Assembly (NCBI GenBank): GCA_039111635.1
Contig: JBCAQO010000005.1
Coordinates: 1,364,001 to 1,428,000, forward strand
DNA length: 64,000 nucleotides
Source: Heterobasidion occidentale
Taxonomy: Eukaryota > Basidiomycota > Agaricomycetes > Russulales > Bondarzewiaceae
Direction: 5' to 3'
Below the pieces are notes generated by a model, which was not told the origin of the DNA, made no database searches, and saw nothing but the letters and a program-made list of their open reading frames with translations. This document shows positions 46,496 to 59,784 of the stretch, piece by piece (the stretch's first letter is position 1; the number at the start of each line of letters is the position of its first letter). A program made the position numbers and the translations under genes.

Positions 46496-48272
46496 TTACC
46501 AGATATACTCCTTCGGAATCTTTCGCTTCCGTAGCCTTCGCAGGTCTGCTACTTCCCGACAGAGAATCTCCTCTCCGAAAATGAGTAGCCTGTCCAACTC
46601 CATTCCGCAAGCTTTGCGCACTTCTAGCACTGTCGCTAACATCTCGAAGAAGTTCTCATCCACGTATGTGCTTCTGCACAACCAATCCAACTTCGTGCAG
46701 TGAAACTCGAGGTAGCGTAGGTGAGGCCACAGCAGCTGCACAGCATCTGAACCATCTGCAGACCCGCTTGCCAGCGCCTTGACAATGTCGTGCCACGCAG
46801 AGTGGCGAACACTGAGTTTGTCAACTGCTGGGAACAGTGCAAACACCGTAGCATAATCGAAGCTCTTTCTGCCAATTGATAGATAGAGGGAGTGGACGTC
46901 CTCGAGCCATAGATCCTTGCAGACAGTGACAATGTCCGAAGCGGATAGTTCAAAACCTTCTGGCTCAAGGCGTAAGGAGAACGTCCCCTCTTGATTTCCG
47001 ATAGGGGAGCAAGAAAAGTAGATAGCGGTTTGATTCGCCGGGTTGTAGTCATCATGCATGATTTGAAACTTGTGCAATGGTAAAGACACCCCAGGGGTAT
47101 TGTACATCAAGTTGCGTCGTGGCATGACTGGTTGAGGGAGAGTTAACGCGATCCTAGAAGTGACGACTGCAGATAGATTGATGGTTGCAGATGGCGGGAT
47201 CTCCAGGTAATGCATGAGGTTAGCACAGTCAACGAGGCGGTGATGATCAAAACGAAGTGACTGCAGGTGCGGAAGATTTACAGGGTTTAGGGGGATTGCT
47301 GAGTGAAGGGACAAGTCGCCAAGAGATGTTGATAGAATCTCGTCCAGAGTTAGTGATGTCAATGATGGTGTTCGTTCTAGAACGGCGAGTAGTTGAACCA
47401 TAGTCCACCTGTGCTCAACTCTGCACGGTATAAGTGTCAGAGAAGTTAGACCTGTGAACATGTTTTCAAAGAGAGGCGAGTGTGGGGATATACCCAGTCC
47501 ATTGAGGCAGAGCTCTTGCAACCCCGGGGATATGTGGGCAAAGAAAGAATCTGGCAGCCTTCCATCTATCACGTCCCCGTGATAGATTAGTGTCAGAGTT
47601 CGAAGCATAGGAGCAGGAGTGTCAGAGTCGGACAATAGAGGTACGATTGGGCCGCACAATGTTAGGCCCCTCATACGGTGCAGGTTCTCCATAGCTAAAC
47701 GAAGACTGGTATGTAGAGTCCCACATGTTTCTCCAAAGTCACCCGAAAAATCAAAATGAATCAAAGCACCTTTTGATCGTTCGAGCATGATCTTTTTCCA
47801 CGGAACAGAGCGTAGAACAACGTTCGTCCACAAATAGGGAGCGCGGAGAGCAATTGTGCGCCAGTAATGGCAAACATGAGTGACTATGATCCAGTTCAAT
47901 TTGAGGAGCCATGGATAAAGCGGCCATGTCTGTGTAAGAAGTTCGAAAACATAGATCAGGAGTTCTGTGGGAAGGACTGATATTGGAGGTGGGCTCGGAT
48001 GAATTGTAGGCGGCGACTCGATGAACAACAAGTCGTGCGGTGGAGATGCGACGTCTGAAGATGCCCCGCTCTATCAACAATACAATTTCCTATGAGCAGA
48101 CCGGTCGTGATGTAAATGACTGCCACTCACTTTCCAACATTTCAGCTTCAGCCGAGTCGCTTGCAGTCGTTTTGAGATCAGATGCTTGATTGATGATGCT
48201 CGATGCAAAACTTAGAAGGGATTCCTATCAATGAAGAACGGAAAAGCCACGAAGTCGTGTCATACCAGGCAT
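46496..48272 (-). CDS. F-box protein, Agaricomycete type
   Basis: SCF substrate receptor of the expanded mushroom F-box family. The main exon (46496 to about 48060) encodes ISVLPTELLIYVFELLTQTW and LNWIIVTHVCHYWRTIALRA with LWTNVVLRS, the F-box, followed by leucine-rich repeats (LQELCLNGLGISPHSPLFEN, LTSLTLIPCRVEHRWTMVQL, LPHLQSLRFDHHRL). The main exon has no ATG at its head; two short introns can link it to the ATG at 48272 (MPV + LHRASSIKHLISKRLQATRL + SGASSDVASPPHD), so that start is tentative. No substrate can be suggested. The C-terminal end is basic (RLRKRKIPKEYIW). Confidence 0.78.
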
Positions 48273-48717
48273 AACGACGGGACTGGGTGTAACTTGCAAA
48301 GTTATGCACTAGGGAAAGATACGACAAGCGGCAGCAACTTGTCATTGTATCGCTAATCACAACCGGAAATCAACATTATTTCCATTTGGATGATCAGAAT
48401 ATTGTGAATTATCATAATGATTTTTGCCCCCTGATTTTGACCCGTTAAGATCTCCCACAAGTCAAGCTTAGTTTCAGAACATATAACGGTCTGTTCCATA
48501 ACATCTTTTTGCCAGGCCTTACCAGGGACCGACAGCACAAGTGTGCAGTGGAGTAGCTCTACTAAATGCATGATAAATTCGACACGCGTTCATCTTCCTG
48601 AGTATGATAGATGCATGCGTTAATCGCAAGTTGATTCTGGTGCTCCGAGATCAACCGCGGGTGCCGGTGAACTCGTAAACGAGTGTAAGTGGAGGAGAGG
48701 CAAGCCTGAAGCGGCGT
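48273..48717. other. Intergenic: F-box promoter region and NDUFS4 3' region
   Basis: About 0.45 kb; AT-rich near 48390-48430. No gene recognised. Confidence 0.4.
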
Positions 48718-49467
48718 CTATTTGGTCCTAGCGATTCGGAGCTTGGTCGGTTTGTAGACATAGTTCTCCGCGTAGTTCTTAGGAGGAATGCGCTTCGAGG
48801 TAGGTGGTTGCCTAGTGAGAAGACGGGTTAGATCACATCTGCAATGACCAGGATGGAAGGACATACACATAATAGTCCCAGCCTGATACCCGAAGACAGA
48901 TAGTCAGCGACGTGTGATGTGCGAGTCTTATATACCCACCTTGTTTCTCCGCGAAGTGGATGGCATCTTCCTTCGACCTGAAAGACATACGAGTGCCCTG
49001 CATATAGTCCGCACTACTCTCGACTGTCAGATATCCCGTTACAGACTAAAGTACTGGAGGGAAGACTCACGAGCTCGCCCATCCCATCAGAGAATTCTCC
49101 CAACGTGCACCACTTGATAAAGTATCGAAATCAACACGCCAGCGCTCAGACTTTGCACCTCCACTTTGCATCGTATTCCGTGTTGGCTGATAGATGCGCA
49201 CAGCGCGGTGACGAAGTTCACCTAAGTAAATCAAAACATTATTTGTTGATCCAGAGACTATTGGATTCAAAATATACCAGGAGCACCACTGATGACATCC
49301 GCGGTTAGGACATCCTTGGTTGAGACAGGTGCGATATCGAAAGGCTCCTTTGAGTGAGACTGCTCGGATGCCTTAACGTCCGTGGAAAGGCTCCTCGCGC
49401 TCGCCGATAAATACTGAGCAACAAATGGTTTAGGGAGCGCCTGCGCGCTGAGACGGAACAGCGACAT
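48718..49467 (-). CDS. NDUFS4: Respiratory complex I subunit NDUFS4 (21 kDa/NUYM)
   Basis: Accessory subunit of mitochondrial NADH dehydrogenase at the N/Q-module junction. The start ATG at 49467 gives a mitochondrial targeting peptide rich in Ser, Ala and Arg (MSLFRLSAQALPKPFVAQYL). The conserved part runs RIYQPTRNTMQSGGAKSERW, FDTLSSGARWENSLMGWASS, ADYMQGTRMSFRSKEDAIHF and AEKQGWDYYVQPP, ending KPTKLRIARTK at 48718. Five exons in frame; the basic last residues are typical. Only about 200 bases separate it from the AVO3 stop. Confidence 0.93.
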
Positions 49468-49665
49468 TGTTGGGACTTGAGGAAGACTACCTCCAACTCG
49501 TCATGCCCTCAACACTGTATATTACGTGATCTGGTCTCGGGAAAATCCGACATACCGACTGTGTAAGTTCCTGCAAGTCAGGAGACGACCGATGAGCGGT
49601 ATATATATATGTGTGGAAAATACAAGGCATGTACATGACGTTCACAGGACTAAAACTACATGAAT

Positions 49666-52600
49666 TCATTCCCCGAACCCGACAACTGTGCTCCTCGGCC
49701 TCAAGCTCATTACTGGTGCATCAGCCTTCGCTGGTCGATGGCTATTGCTCACTTCCTCCTCCTCATCGCTTTCCGATGCGGCCGCCCGAGAAGTAGCAAA
49801 TAGCACGCTAACCACACGCCCATTAGGGTTAGGTTTGACCTCTTTCGAAACAGGTGCGCGAAGCACCTTGGCATACTCTGCCAATTGCTTTACCACGTCA
49901 TAGTCAAGCTCGATGGCGAATAAGTCAAAGATGAACCGCCGGACAGGAAGGCGGTAGCGCGAGGCCGAGATGGCATGCAATGCGCGATAGAACATTGACA
50001 GTGACGCAAACACTTTGCGATATTCTGGCCGAGTTTTCAATCTGTAGACAAGAACAATCAATCAATGATCATTCAGCAAGAAACGTATCATGGCATACTT
50101 AGCCAACGACCGAGATGCTGTATTCGCAATTACGGCGTTCGATAAGTTGGAGATAGTAGTGACAACTTCTTCCTCGGCCTGAGAAATTGGAGGCACTAAA
50201 CGATTGACAGAATCGTTACCGACTAAAGCCGGATCCCAGGGTGGTATCTGTGATCGAAATGAGCACAATGATGGCTTCATACGAACAAGACATACTGAAA
50301 TGAATTTGTAGAGATCCATGGGTATACACAAACCCGTAGGGAGGCCGAGAGGCGAGAGTGTTGCCTCCCATCGATAATCATCCAAGATTTCAGCTCCCTG
50401 AGGTGTTGTTGAAACAAGTCCCAACACAAAGAAACATGTCCTGTGAAATCATTAGCTTCTATTTTTTTTACCAGAGGATAGGCATTATTCACCCCCGCAC
50501 AGACAGAACCAGAGATTGTTCGGCAATATCAAGTATAACTGGAATGATCTCCTCCTCTTCGAGAAATGGGAGTCCGCCAGCACTAGATCCTATATTTCCC
50601 TAGGAAAATTTTCTTTAGAAAATACATCCGGAGTTACCGTTCCAACTTACCACGGCCCACAAAATACTTTTCAACTTCAGGATCACTTCAGGATCTTCGT
50701 TCTCAAGACCATGCTGTCTAATAAAATGAGTGAAATCAGCGAAGTGGCCTTTCTCGTGTAAGACTTGGCATCCGAGCTCCGTTTTTGCCATCTCGCCGTA
50801 GAAATGTGGTGGAACAATGCCGTCAAACGCACTGGCCGAACATGCACACCGTGAGCCGCTGCAGGGAGTATAACGGGAAGCGAGACGAACAGCATGTCTT
50901 CCTCATCATGGGGAATGAAGCTGAAGGCTTTTGCCAGGAATACCTCGATTTGAACCACGTAATGGATGTTGCGATCCTACCACGAGTTTGGTGTCAGTCA
51001 TGATAACGGGTGCGTGAATGACAAACAAACGTGAAGCCACATGTCCATCTCCCTGTCGATATAGCCAGCGTCATAGAGATATCGGAAACCCATTGGGGTC
51101 GACATAAACCTGTGGCGGATTCCCTTTAGGAATGAGCGCAAGGATCAATCGAAGTTCATACACACTTGAGCAAAAGTCCATGGCCAATTTCTCCTAAATG
51201 GTCTAATGTCGGCTGCATTACAACCACGAGCTGCAAGATGTCCATGGATTCGCACGCTTCTTCTAGGAAATGCGCTGCCATCTCACAGACCTCCCTGTTG
51301 GGATCATACAACTGAGTTAGCAGTAACCGAAGGGTCCAAGCATTGGCCGACGCGCTATTACGAATCATCACTCCTAAATGATTCGTGGCGTATAGGCGAA
51401 CATGCTAATCGCAGGTCAAGACTGTGCAACGAGGAAAATGATAAAGTAGCACACTTTATAGCTGGATGTAAGGGCCTTTGACAATACAATTCGTGGGTGC
51501 CCATCGCTGCCAAAGACCGTTAGACATTTTATGCACAAGAGACAGACGTAAATAAACAATTCGTACATGCTATAGTCGATGTTTTCGATGATGCCTTTGA
51601 TGAGATCCTCGCGACTGCGCAATTCACTGAGATGATAGAATGCAGTGAAAACCCTAAATTTTTCCATCAATCTGAGGAGATGTGTGAGTAAGATGATCGT
51701 GGACAACTGAGGCGATCGCATAACTCTATGCCTTCCTTGTGTTTACTGAGGGTGCCGAGCATTTCGAGGTAACCGTATGTGAGAGTCTCGGATACCCTTT
51801 TCTTCGAAAATATAGGGTCGGATTCTGGAGCGCCGTTGAACTATTAAGAAAAGCCTCAACTTAGCGACTATGGTTTATCATGAGAGCAAGAATATATTAC
51901 CGGATCAAGCTGAGCGAAACTCCTGACTATCTGTTTCAAAAAGTCGTCTTCGGAGGACAAAAAGCGTTGGCCATCCGAACTGGCCATGAGCGTCGTCAGT
52001 AGGGTGCATCCCAACCGAACCCAACGCAGGTTCGCCTGTCAATTTCGTTGATCAACAGGGATCATAACAATTGCACACTGGTATCGTACAGACCTTTGTT
52101 CTCTCCATGTCAGAGAAGCGATGACTGAACGGGTGATAGAAGGACATTAATCGACGGATAAATCGCGAGACCTTGATGGCTTCTTCCATGCGTTTGGGAT
52201 TGAGTAGTGGACCGTCAATGAGGTCCTGCAAAGTTTCGAAGTTCCACTTCATGTGGTCCTTCGTAAGCATGACCTGTATAACCGACTCAATAAATCTATT
52301 CCAGGAGCTTGATGAGAGTTTCTCATACCTGAGTTTCCAGCAGAGCTGCCTGGAAGGTCTTGTCATCCATCTGCAAACCCATCTTGATCTTGACTTGTTC
52401 AACATGCCGTTGGCCCCTACGAAGGGCGTCTTCCACGGAGTTTGCTCTGGTCGTGACAGGTTCAGATCGGCGACCTTGCGCATTGATGACGAAACTACTA
52501 ACCTTGGTCGATTGTTCGTCACCGCAGTCGGTTGTAGTCGAAGCCGATTGCGATTCAAACTGTCTATAGAGGACAGGGCCGAAGTACCCACTATTCGATG

Positions 52601-55004
52601 CTCGCCATGGTCGTAATCCGACGCAAGGGTGAAGACGCGAGGAACAAGCTAGAAAAGTAATCAGGCCTAATACATGTGAAGCAGATAGCGTGAAATACCT
52701 GGACTTTTGCCGCTACCGAGAGAGGGAGAACCTTGTTCGCCAGCTGCAGAACCTCAGCCATGAGAAGCGTAGCTTTCCGAGTCAAATTGTTGCCAATAGT
52801 GGTTTCCTCAAACATGGATGTAAGGGCCTGTCAAAGTCAATGAGCCGACGATCGCAATCTATTGACGTGTGAACTGACATCTAAGAGACCGGCTTGCGTG
52901 AATACCAGAACAAGGAGAGCTATGTATTGATCCGTAAGCTTCAAAGGTTCTGGCGAACGTTGGGATGTGTCATTTCCACTGAGTGTTCCGGCTCTGAGGA
53001 GGACCGTGCCTTATGGTACACTGACGAGATTGTTCAGAGTAGGAAAATGGGGCCAGGGGACGAAATAACCCACTAGTCAATCGACGCCCATTGATGAACG
53101 TCTGATACCAATGTGTGTTTTTATTTTCAGTAAATCGAAGAACATGTCCAAGATGATTTCCTGAAGACGTACGATGTCAGATGATATCGGAAGGTGTCAT
53201 AGTAGGGAAAATCCTCACTCGTGTTTCTAGAGAAGGTATTCGCAGGGTATCGATCAGTGCACGAATCGCTCGTAGGTTATCCATGCTGAAGTACATCAGC
53301 CCTATGTAATATGATAAGCATATAAGTTGATGCGTCTACTTTCATGGAAGACGAACCCCCCCAGGTGCGTAGCATGCATGTGATCATCTTGCATGCGCCC
53401 TTTAATTTGTCCGCGTACTCGGCATCTTTGCCGTATGCGTCCGTCACGCCAGACATCGCGATCTGAAAGCCGAGATGAGGTTGATGATATTGGGTGAGAT
53501 AACAAGTGTTATCACCTCCAAATCCGTCCCAGCGTGGAGATAATTCCTGGTGCGAGGCGAGTCGACAATGTATAAAAATATGGGGGTCAATAGTTGAGAT
53601 ATCTCCAGTGGTCCATCAGCCAGCATCTGCAGCAGAACACGGATGCCACCAGTTCGAGCGACCAGCTCGATGTCGATCAGCACTGCATCGAAAATAGGTT
53701 CAGCGTTCGAATAACAGCTCCAGTGTGCTCACTGATTTCAGCCAAGGTCTGGACACAGATGGACTTGAAGGGATCGTCAGGATGTTCTGCAATAGCAATG
53801 AACGCGCGCATTATGGGCTCCGAGAGGGGTACATTTCCAGAACAGGGCGCAGTGTTCGGGCCACTCCTTTGCGACCCTATCTCGACGACAGCTCGAATGA
53901 ACTTGATCACTTGCTCTTTCTCGACTGTGTGTTTGTTATCCAAGGTCAGAGACCTTGAGAATGCCATAAACTTTAATGAACAAGTATATGAAATACAAAC
54001 TTACTTGACGATGTACCAGTCGAGAGGCTGCTCCTTCAGACATTGAACGGAGTCTTGGTCGACAATTGTATGGCGAAGGAGGCGGTAAGCGGTCGCTCGG
54101 CAGAATTGCGACGAGCGATCAGAAAGGGCGGAATCACTCTACGCAAGTATCAAGCACGATCTCTGGGTAGATTCAATCTGTGACAGCTTACGCTTGAACA
54201 ACTTGAGCAACATTCAATTCATATCGAACACGCAAATTGCGCTGCAGGATGGTGATGAGTTTGGCCATAGCATCGATGCGGGTTCTATTAGCCTGCTCTT
54301 CATGGCCCGATGGGGGGCCGGATGAAGAAGAAGAGCTCGGTGAAGCGGAAGGGGAACTGAACGATCTGCCAACGGATGTCAGAGTCTTGACGTAGACGGA
54401 GGCTTGCTGTAGCACAGTGCGGAAGTCATCTGAATATTAGAGAAGGTGAGTTCATCCTTGATAGGCTCATGAAACTACACACGTACCTCTGTCATCCGCA
54501 GAGCTCCTCACTTACGACGTGATGATTGTTTAAGCTCGTGTTCAGTCGCACCTTTGAGATGTCGAGGGACTTACGCTGATCCATTCTCTGGGATATTGTC
54601 TCGATCCGTCCATTCGCCGTTTGAAGCTCATTCTCCAGCTGAACCCGGAATGCTTCCTGCCCATCCCAACTTCTCAGCCTTTGCACGTGGGAAACACAGG
54701 ATGGGCGTACCTTGATATCCCGATGCTGCTGGTTCAAGATGTTCTCTGCTCCCTCCTGTATTGCTATAGCCTTGGCCATCATGTTATTCAAGATGTTTAA
54801 CTGTGTCCCACAGGCCATATGATGTTCTGATTGCACAACATTCGGAAGGCGAAGCACTCACTTGCTTTGGGGCATCCTTGCCCTCGAGTTCAGAGAAATC
54901 GAAATATCTATCGAGGTTAACTGAGGTATCTTGTCCACCAGTGTGGAAGCAGCGGTAACAGATGCCGAGACATGATCGAAACTGCTGTCTGCAGACGCTG
55001 ACAT
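49666..55004 (-). CDS. AVO3: TORC2 subunit AVO3/Ste20 (Rictor)
   Basis: Scaffold subunit that defines TOR complex 2 at the plasma membrane. The start ATG at 55004 gives MSASADSSFDHVSASVTAAS; an HR1-like coiled coil follows (LNILNNMMAKAIAIQEGAEN, QLENELQTANGRIETISQRM). The Rictor N-terminal HEAT region shows IELVARTGGIRVLLQMLADG and FLYIVDSPRTRNYLHAG; the middle has DALRRGQRHVEQVKIKMGLQ and TLRLLLTQLYDPNREVCEMA with PTLDHLGEIGHGLLLK; then MGFRYLYDAGYIDREMDMWL; the C-terminal part has LWAVGNIGSSAGGLPFLEEE, TCFFVLGLVSTTPQGAEILD and the polar tail to 49666. Around 20 exons, roughly 1,300 residues, the normal size. Its effector kinase YPK1 is in the same window. Individual exon ends are approximate. 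Confidence 0.9.
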
Positions 55005-55681
55005 TGGGTAGAATACGGCCACAAATATTTGGGGATACAGTGACTTCCAGAAAGCAATGACCGTGTCTGGGCTGTATATCAGAATGAGCAGTCGTGTAGT
55101 AGGACGAAGTGATTGAGCGTTGTGCTCTGTTGTGTACCCACGAATGCATTGTTGGGTCGTTGGTCCAGTGATCGACGGTGCGCATGACCTCATCAATCTT
55201 ACTTCATGTGACTTGAAAACGCAATTAGCTCGTCATTAGGTTTCTGTTAGGCGTTCAACTAAAGTTTCGCGCCCCCTCTCTGATCCGAACCTACACTGAA
55301 CATTGGCTTGATGATTATAGCACGTCAGACTAGCACAAAGCGTATCAACGAAGGTGGTTCAGACGGTAACATGAACACGTCGAATGAGGGCCATGCCCAA
55401 TTAAACTGCAAACTTCAACTGACTGCATATTAACCACATTAATTCCCAACACATAACCATATCCAATAAGGAGTTCAAAAGGCAAAAAATGTATCGCAAA
55501 GGGGTAGGAAAAAGAAAGCAAAAGCAGGTCATGCCCGAACGATGGCCGAGAGAGCAAACTATTTGTACCAGGAAGTTGCCGAGAAACTGTATCGTAATCG
55601 AAACAAGGTTCAAGCCACACGGCCGGCTTGTAGACTGCCCTACAACGCCTACCACGACAAAAGACACCTCAAGAATTCAAG
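55005..55681. promoter_or_regulatory. Divergent promoter region, AVO3 / RPL17
   Basis: Two genes face away from each other across 0.68 kb. Several unmatched short open frames exist; no element typical of ribosomal-protein genes could be identified with confidence. Confidence 0.4.
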
Positions 55682-56532
55682 ATGGGTGAGTGACCCGTCA
55701 CTCTTCCCCGGCGAGGCTCATGCCTTTCACTCAGTTCGCTACGCCGCCGCCGCCCTCGCTTCCAACCCTGACAAAAGTGTGTCAGAAAGACCATGCTGCT
55801 GTTCCTGGAGACTAATTCCATGATCTTCGCATACAGCCTCCCGCGCTCGCGGCGAGTACTTGCGGACCCATTTCAAAAATATGCGGGAGGTTGCTGCCGC
55901 GCTGACGGGTGAATATGTTGGACAGATAGGATCTAGGTCAAGATACTGACGCGGGTTCCGCTATCAGGTCTCAAACTCACCAAGGCCTACTCTTACCTCA
56001 GCGACGTCTCAGAGCACAAACAAGTCATTCCTTATCGGCGGTTTAACGGTGGTGTCGGGCGTGCTAGCCAGGCGAAGCAGTTCAAAACAACTCAGGGTGA
56101 GTCCGCATACTATATATGACTGATTTCGGGGTGTTCACAAAATCGCAGGTCGTTGGCCTGAGAAGTCCGTCAAGTTCATCACCCGTCTACTCAAGAACGC
56201 CGAGTCTAACGCGGATGCGAAAAGCCTTGAGCTTGAGGATCTTACCATCAAGAACATCGTTGTGCAGCAAGCTCCCGTACGCCGTATGTCCATTACACAG
56301 CATTGATCTTGTTAACCATCCCTTTCAGAAAACCCGCCGTCGCACATACCGTGCACACGGTCGTATCAATCCCTATCAAGGTCATCCTTGCCACGTTGAA
56401 ATCATCTTGTCCGCGTCAGAAGAACAAGTCGAGCGAAGCAAGGACAAGGACACTGTTTCACGCTCAGCGCTTACAGGGTTGAACAGGCGTCAGGTCGCGA
56501 GGAGACGTATTGAGGCTGCTCGCTCTGCATAA
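55682..56532 (+). CDS. RPL17: 60S ribosomal protein L17 (uL22)
   Basis: Large-subunit protein lining the exit tunnel. The first exon is only ATGG (55682-55685), split by an intron, then [94 protein letters not shown] and [20 protein letters not shown]. Six exons, about 180 residues, all junctions in frame. An intron directly after the start codon is common in fungal ribosomal-protein genes. Stop at 56530-56532. Confidence 0.96.
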
Positions 56533-56853
56533 GTCTTATGTGATCAGTCGAGCTAGCGATGCTGACCACGAGGAACTCGAAGACATGCCGTGTCTGTCAC
56601 CTGTATGCATATGTCACGTCGCGGACGCCTTCTGTTTGCGGCGCGTGGTTTCATGCCTTTATTGCCATGTTTTTCTCTTTTTTTGAAAACAGGCTGACGA
56701 GTCAGATGTTTCCTGATGCCTCAGTGTGCAAGTCGGCCACAAAGCTAAAATTCTGTGAAGTCGAGTGCATTAAAAGAGTGTAGGTACGATCAATTCGATT
56801 AACCACTAACAAATGCAAGCAGATATAGGTGGAAGGACTGTGTAGCTCATTTG
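56533..56853. other. Intergenic between convergent RPL17 and RasGEF-like genes
   Basis: About 320 bases between two converging 3' ends. No tRNA or other RNA gene was found here. Confidence 0.4.
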
Positions 56854-59784
56854 TCAAACAGATAAGTTAGGTGACTCGAAGGAAACGCAGCTAAGGCAAG
56901 CGATGTATGTTTTCAATACCTTCCGGGGGCTTCCGTTTCGCCGTCGAGAGTGTGCGGTAACAAGCAACTGCCTTGGCCGTAATGTTGGCGACATAAAGGC
57001 TGGTGTCACTGGCAGACGATGTTCGTCGGAGTCTCCGCGCAAACGTAAGGGGTGGCTCTGGGCCTTCCTTTTGGAGGCTGAAGGATTGGAAGTCAGCTTG
57101 AATCCAGCATGGAAAATATGATGCGAAGAAAACTTACCTTCGAGCGGCCAGATTCTTGATTAATGCGTTCACATCTTCAGTGATAAGAGGACCTAGCGTA
57201 TTTTTGAGCCAGCTTTGGATGTAGAACGATTCGCTGATGTCATATGGTTGATGCCACTGCTCCATCTCTATGGGTTGCTGAGAAAACATCAAGTAGGCAG
57301 AGACTAGTAAGAATGCTCACGGCGAATATTCTGTCCGACGCAGTCATATATAAAGATGTTAGGGATCATGTGGCCTGACTTCTCCGACTTGGCGAAACGC
57401 TCGTAACCATTGAGTAATTTCTCGATCTCCCACTGGTAAGACGCTGGAAAAATTGTTAATTTATCAGCCATCCAATTGAAGGAAATGTGAGCGAACCAAG
57501 AGGAGGCACGGCGGCACGGTCAATTTTCAACGCCTCTCGAACAGCTTTGAATCGCTGCCATGGACTTGTGAATGCCTTAAGCAGTTCTTCGTTGTGGCGA
57601 GAGTGATAGTCAAGGTTCTGCCCGGATCAAAGGTGAACGGGTAAATGAATTGATATGGATGAAAAGCGCATGGAAGGATGCCTACATCATATGTCTTCCA
57701 GAGTGTCGTGACTGCTGTGGAGCTGAGTGCATTTCCGATTGCATAGAACGAGTCGAAATTCCGCAGTCTCTGACAGCGCTGTAAGTAATGGTCAGATATG
57801 GCAACAAAAGACCTAGGTACCGAACAAAAAGGGACATACTCGTGCCACCCTGATCCATGTTCCTCGGACCTTAGTTCTGACTACACGATCCTTTTGGTCA
57901 CATATGCTGTTCAGGACCCAGCAAGTCAAGGCATCATGGTAGACAGTAATCGCCTGAACAGCGGACTGTGCAGCACAGGTGCAGCCATGCTTGTGTTGAT
58001 AATGGCGCAGGAACTCCTCCGGGACAAGGGAGCGATAGAGGTTGGAGGCCCAGACCGTTAATTGGCGAGCCAGTTCATCGCACATCTTCCCACCATCGAT
58101 CCAATCGATTGAAACGCAAGAGGGGTGTTGACGACACATATCATGTAAAGTTTTGGGTTGGCTGAGCCTTGCCCAATTCGGAAGTACGGCGACGAGCTTT
58201 TGAACCTTCGTGGCACGTTCTGCAGAAGATAATGCCGACGCCTCACGCAGTCGGCGGGCCGTTCGTGAAGTGCGTGAACGAGTGCGGTCCAAGGCTTTGA
58301 CAAGAAGAGGTCCAGCACTCGGCCAGTCCCTGTAAACATGGCCGTATATGAAATTTCGCAGGTCCTTGATAACGGAATGAGGAATGTCGTCCCGCCAATA
58401 TAACTTGATCCAGTTGCGCATCATACGGATGACTCGCAGCTGGGCGATCCGACCTTCTTCACTACACGACTCTTCTAAAGGGTCATACGTGTCATGAGCC
58501 TCCTTATAGCGCCTAATCAGGGCATCGAGGACTTCTTCGGAAGTGGTCCAGAAATCGTACGTCAAAAAGAATGAGTCGACAAGGCCGTTATCAGTGGCAG
58601 CGTCTTGCGAAGTCAGAAGATGGATCAGAGCGTAGAGGCTAGCATACCACAGACGACCGTGCTTGTAAATCGTATCCTGTGAGGTCGTGTACGAGGGGGG
58701 ATGAACATTTGTCAATTTGGCCAACGAAGGAAATGCCCCATAGGCATACGCGATGGAGGCTCGGATACTGATGCTGGGTCGGTTGCTGGAAGGCACCAAG
58801 GTGGTGCTGTCGTCTTCATCATCTCCAACTTCTGAATCACGGTCGCGCGACTTCTCTGCATCATCAGACCCCGGAAAAGGTACTGTTGAAAAAGTTCAGT
58901 AGTATGACATGAGTATAAATACAACGCGACTCACCTTGCTCTTCGAACTCTGCCCGCGGAATAATACACTCATAAAACTTCCATGGGTCGTCCAATTCTA
59001 TGTCTGCAACATCCAACATCGTGCGGACTGAAGCGAGTGTTAACTGCAGTAACGACGCGGCCTTCTTGAAATAAAATCCGGGGCGATACGGATCGAATTG
59101 AGTCTCTGCGTGATGGAGGAAAGCGTTATCCGCGAATTGTGCAGATTCCCATGCCAGGATATATCTATGAGATGTGCGGACAAATCCGGGGAGCTCGAGG
59201 GTGAATTTAAAGAGCTTCGCCACAAGGATATGAAAGGTGGAAATGAGGCTCCTCAACTTCTTCACATCTCTCCTCTTGTCCCCACAGGCGGTTTGTATGT
59301 GCACCGCCTGAAGGAGAACGTCGGCGAGAATGTCCTGGAAATCCAAGCTCAGGGGTTGGGTAGCAAGGGCTGGAACACCGGCGGCCAAGACAGCAGAACC
59401 GCCCACGATGCCCTTGCGCCGACTGAGTTTCTCGTTAACGTCAGCTCGTGAAGAAGTCCTTGGAATACGCCGGAGTGGTGGTGAATTATTCTCTTGATTT
59501 GGATTGGAAGGCATGTTTGGGACTGTTGTCGTGACGGGCGTAGATAGTGTCCTCGATAGAAACGGGATGATCGTGTGTTTCCCACTTGATAGCGGTAGGG
59601 TTGGGAGAGGTTTATTGATAGAATCAGGTGGCAGATAATATTTGGATAGAGCGACTTCAAAAGCTGGCATCCCTTGTCGAACAGAGGATGGGGGCCTTGA
59701 CGAGTTCTGCGGCCTCGAAGACCTGTTCGAGGGTTTACGATGATCTGAGGGCTCGCGCGTCGCCATATGAATATTTGGAGACAT
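56854..59784 (-). CDS. RasGEF-like protein (CDC25-type, divergent)
   Basis: Probable activator of a Ras-family GTPase. The start is taken as the ATG at 59784 (MSPNIHMATREPSDHRKPSN); a Pro/Ser-rich region is followed by a helical segment (DILADVLLQAVHIQTACGDK, HILVAKLFKFTLELPGFVRT) and, in the next exon, a RasGEF-N module: RLWYASLYALIHLLTSQDAA, VDSFFLTYDFWTTSEEVLDA, VIRMMRNWIKLYWRDD. The catalytic half shows CDELARQLTVWASNLYRSLV, PEEFLRHYQHKHG, LRNFDSFYAIGNALSSTAVT, SPWQRFKAVREALKIDR and MIPNIFIYDCVGQNIRQ. The position of the last motif is usually IPYLG.YL.DL, so the catalytic core is divergent and activity cannot be assumed. The end at 56854 depends on one inferred splice; an alternative frame ends near 56890. 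Confidence 0.75.

Noticed and set aside
49822..49833. ATTAGGGTTAGG, telomere-like on the plus strand
   Set aside because: One and a half units only, inside the AVO3 last exon; no array.
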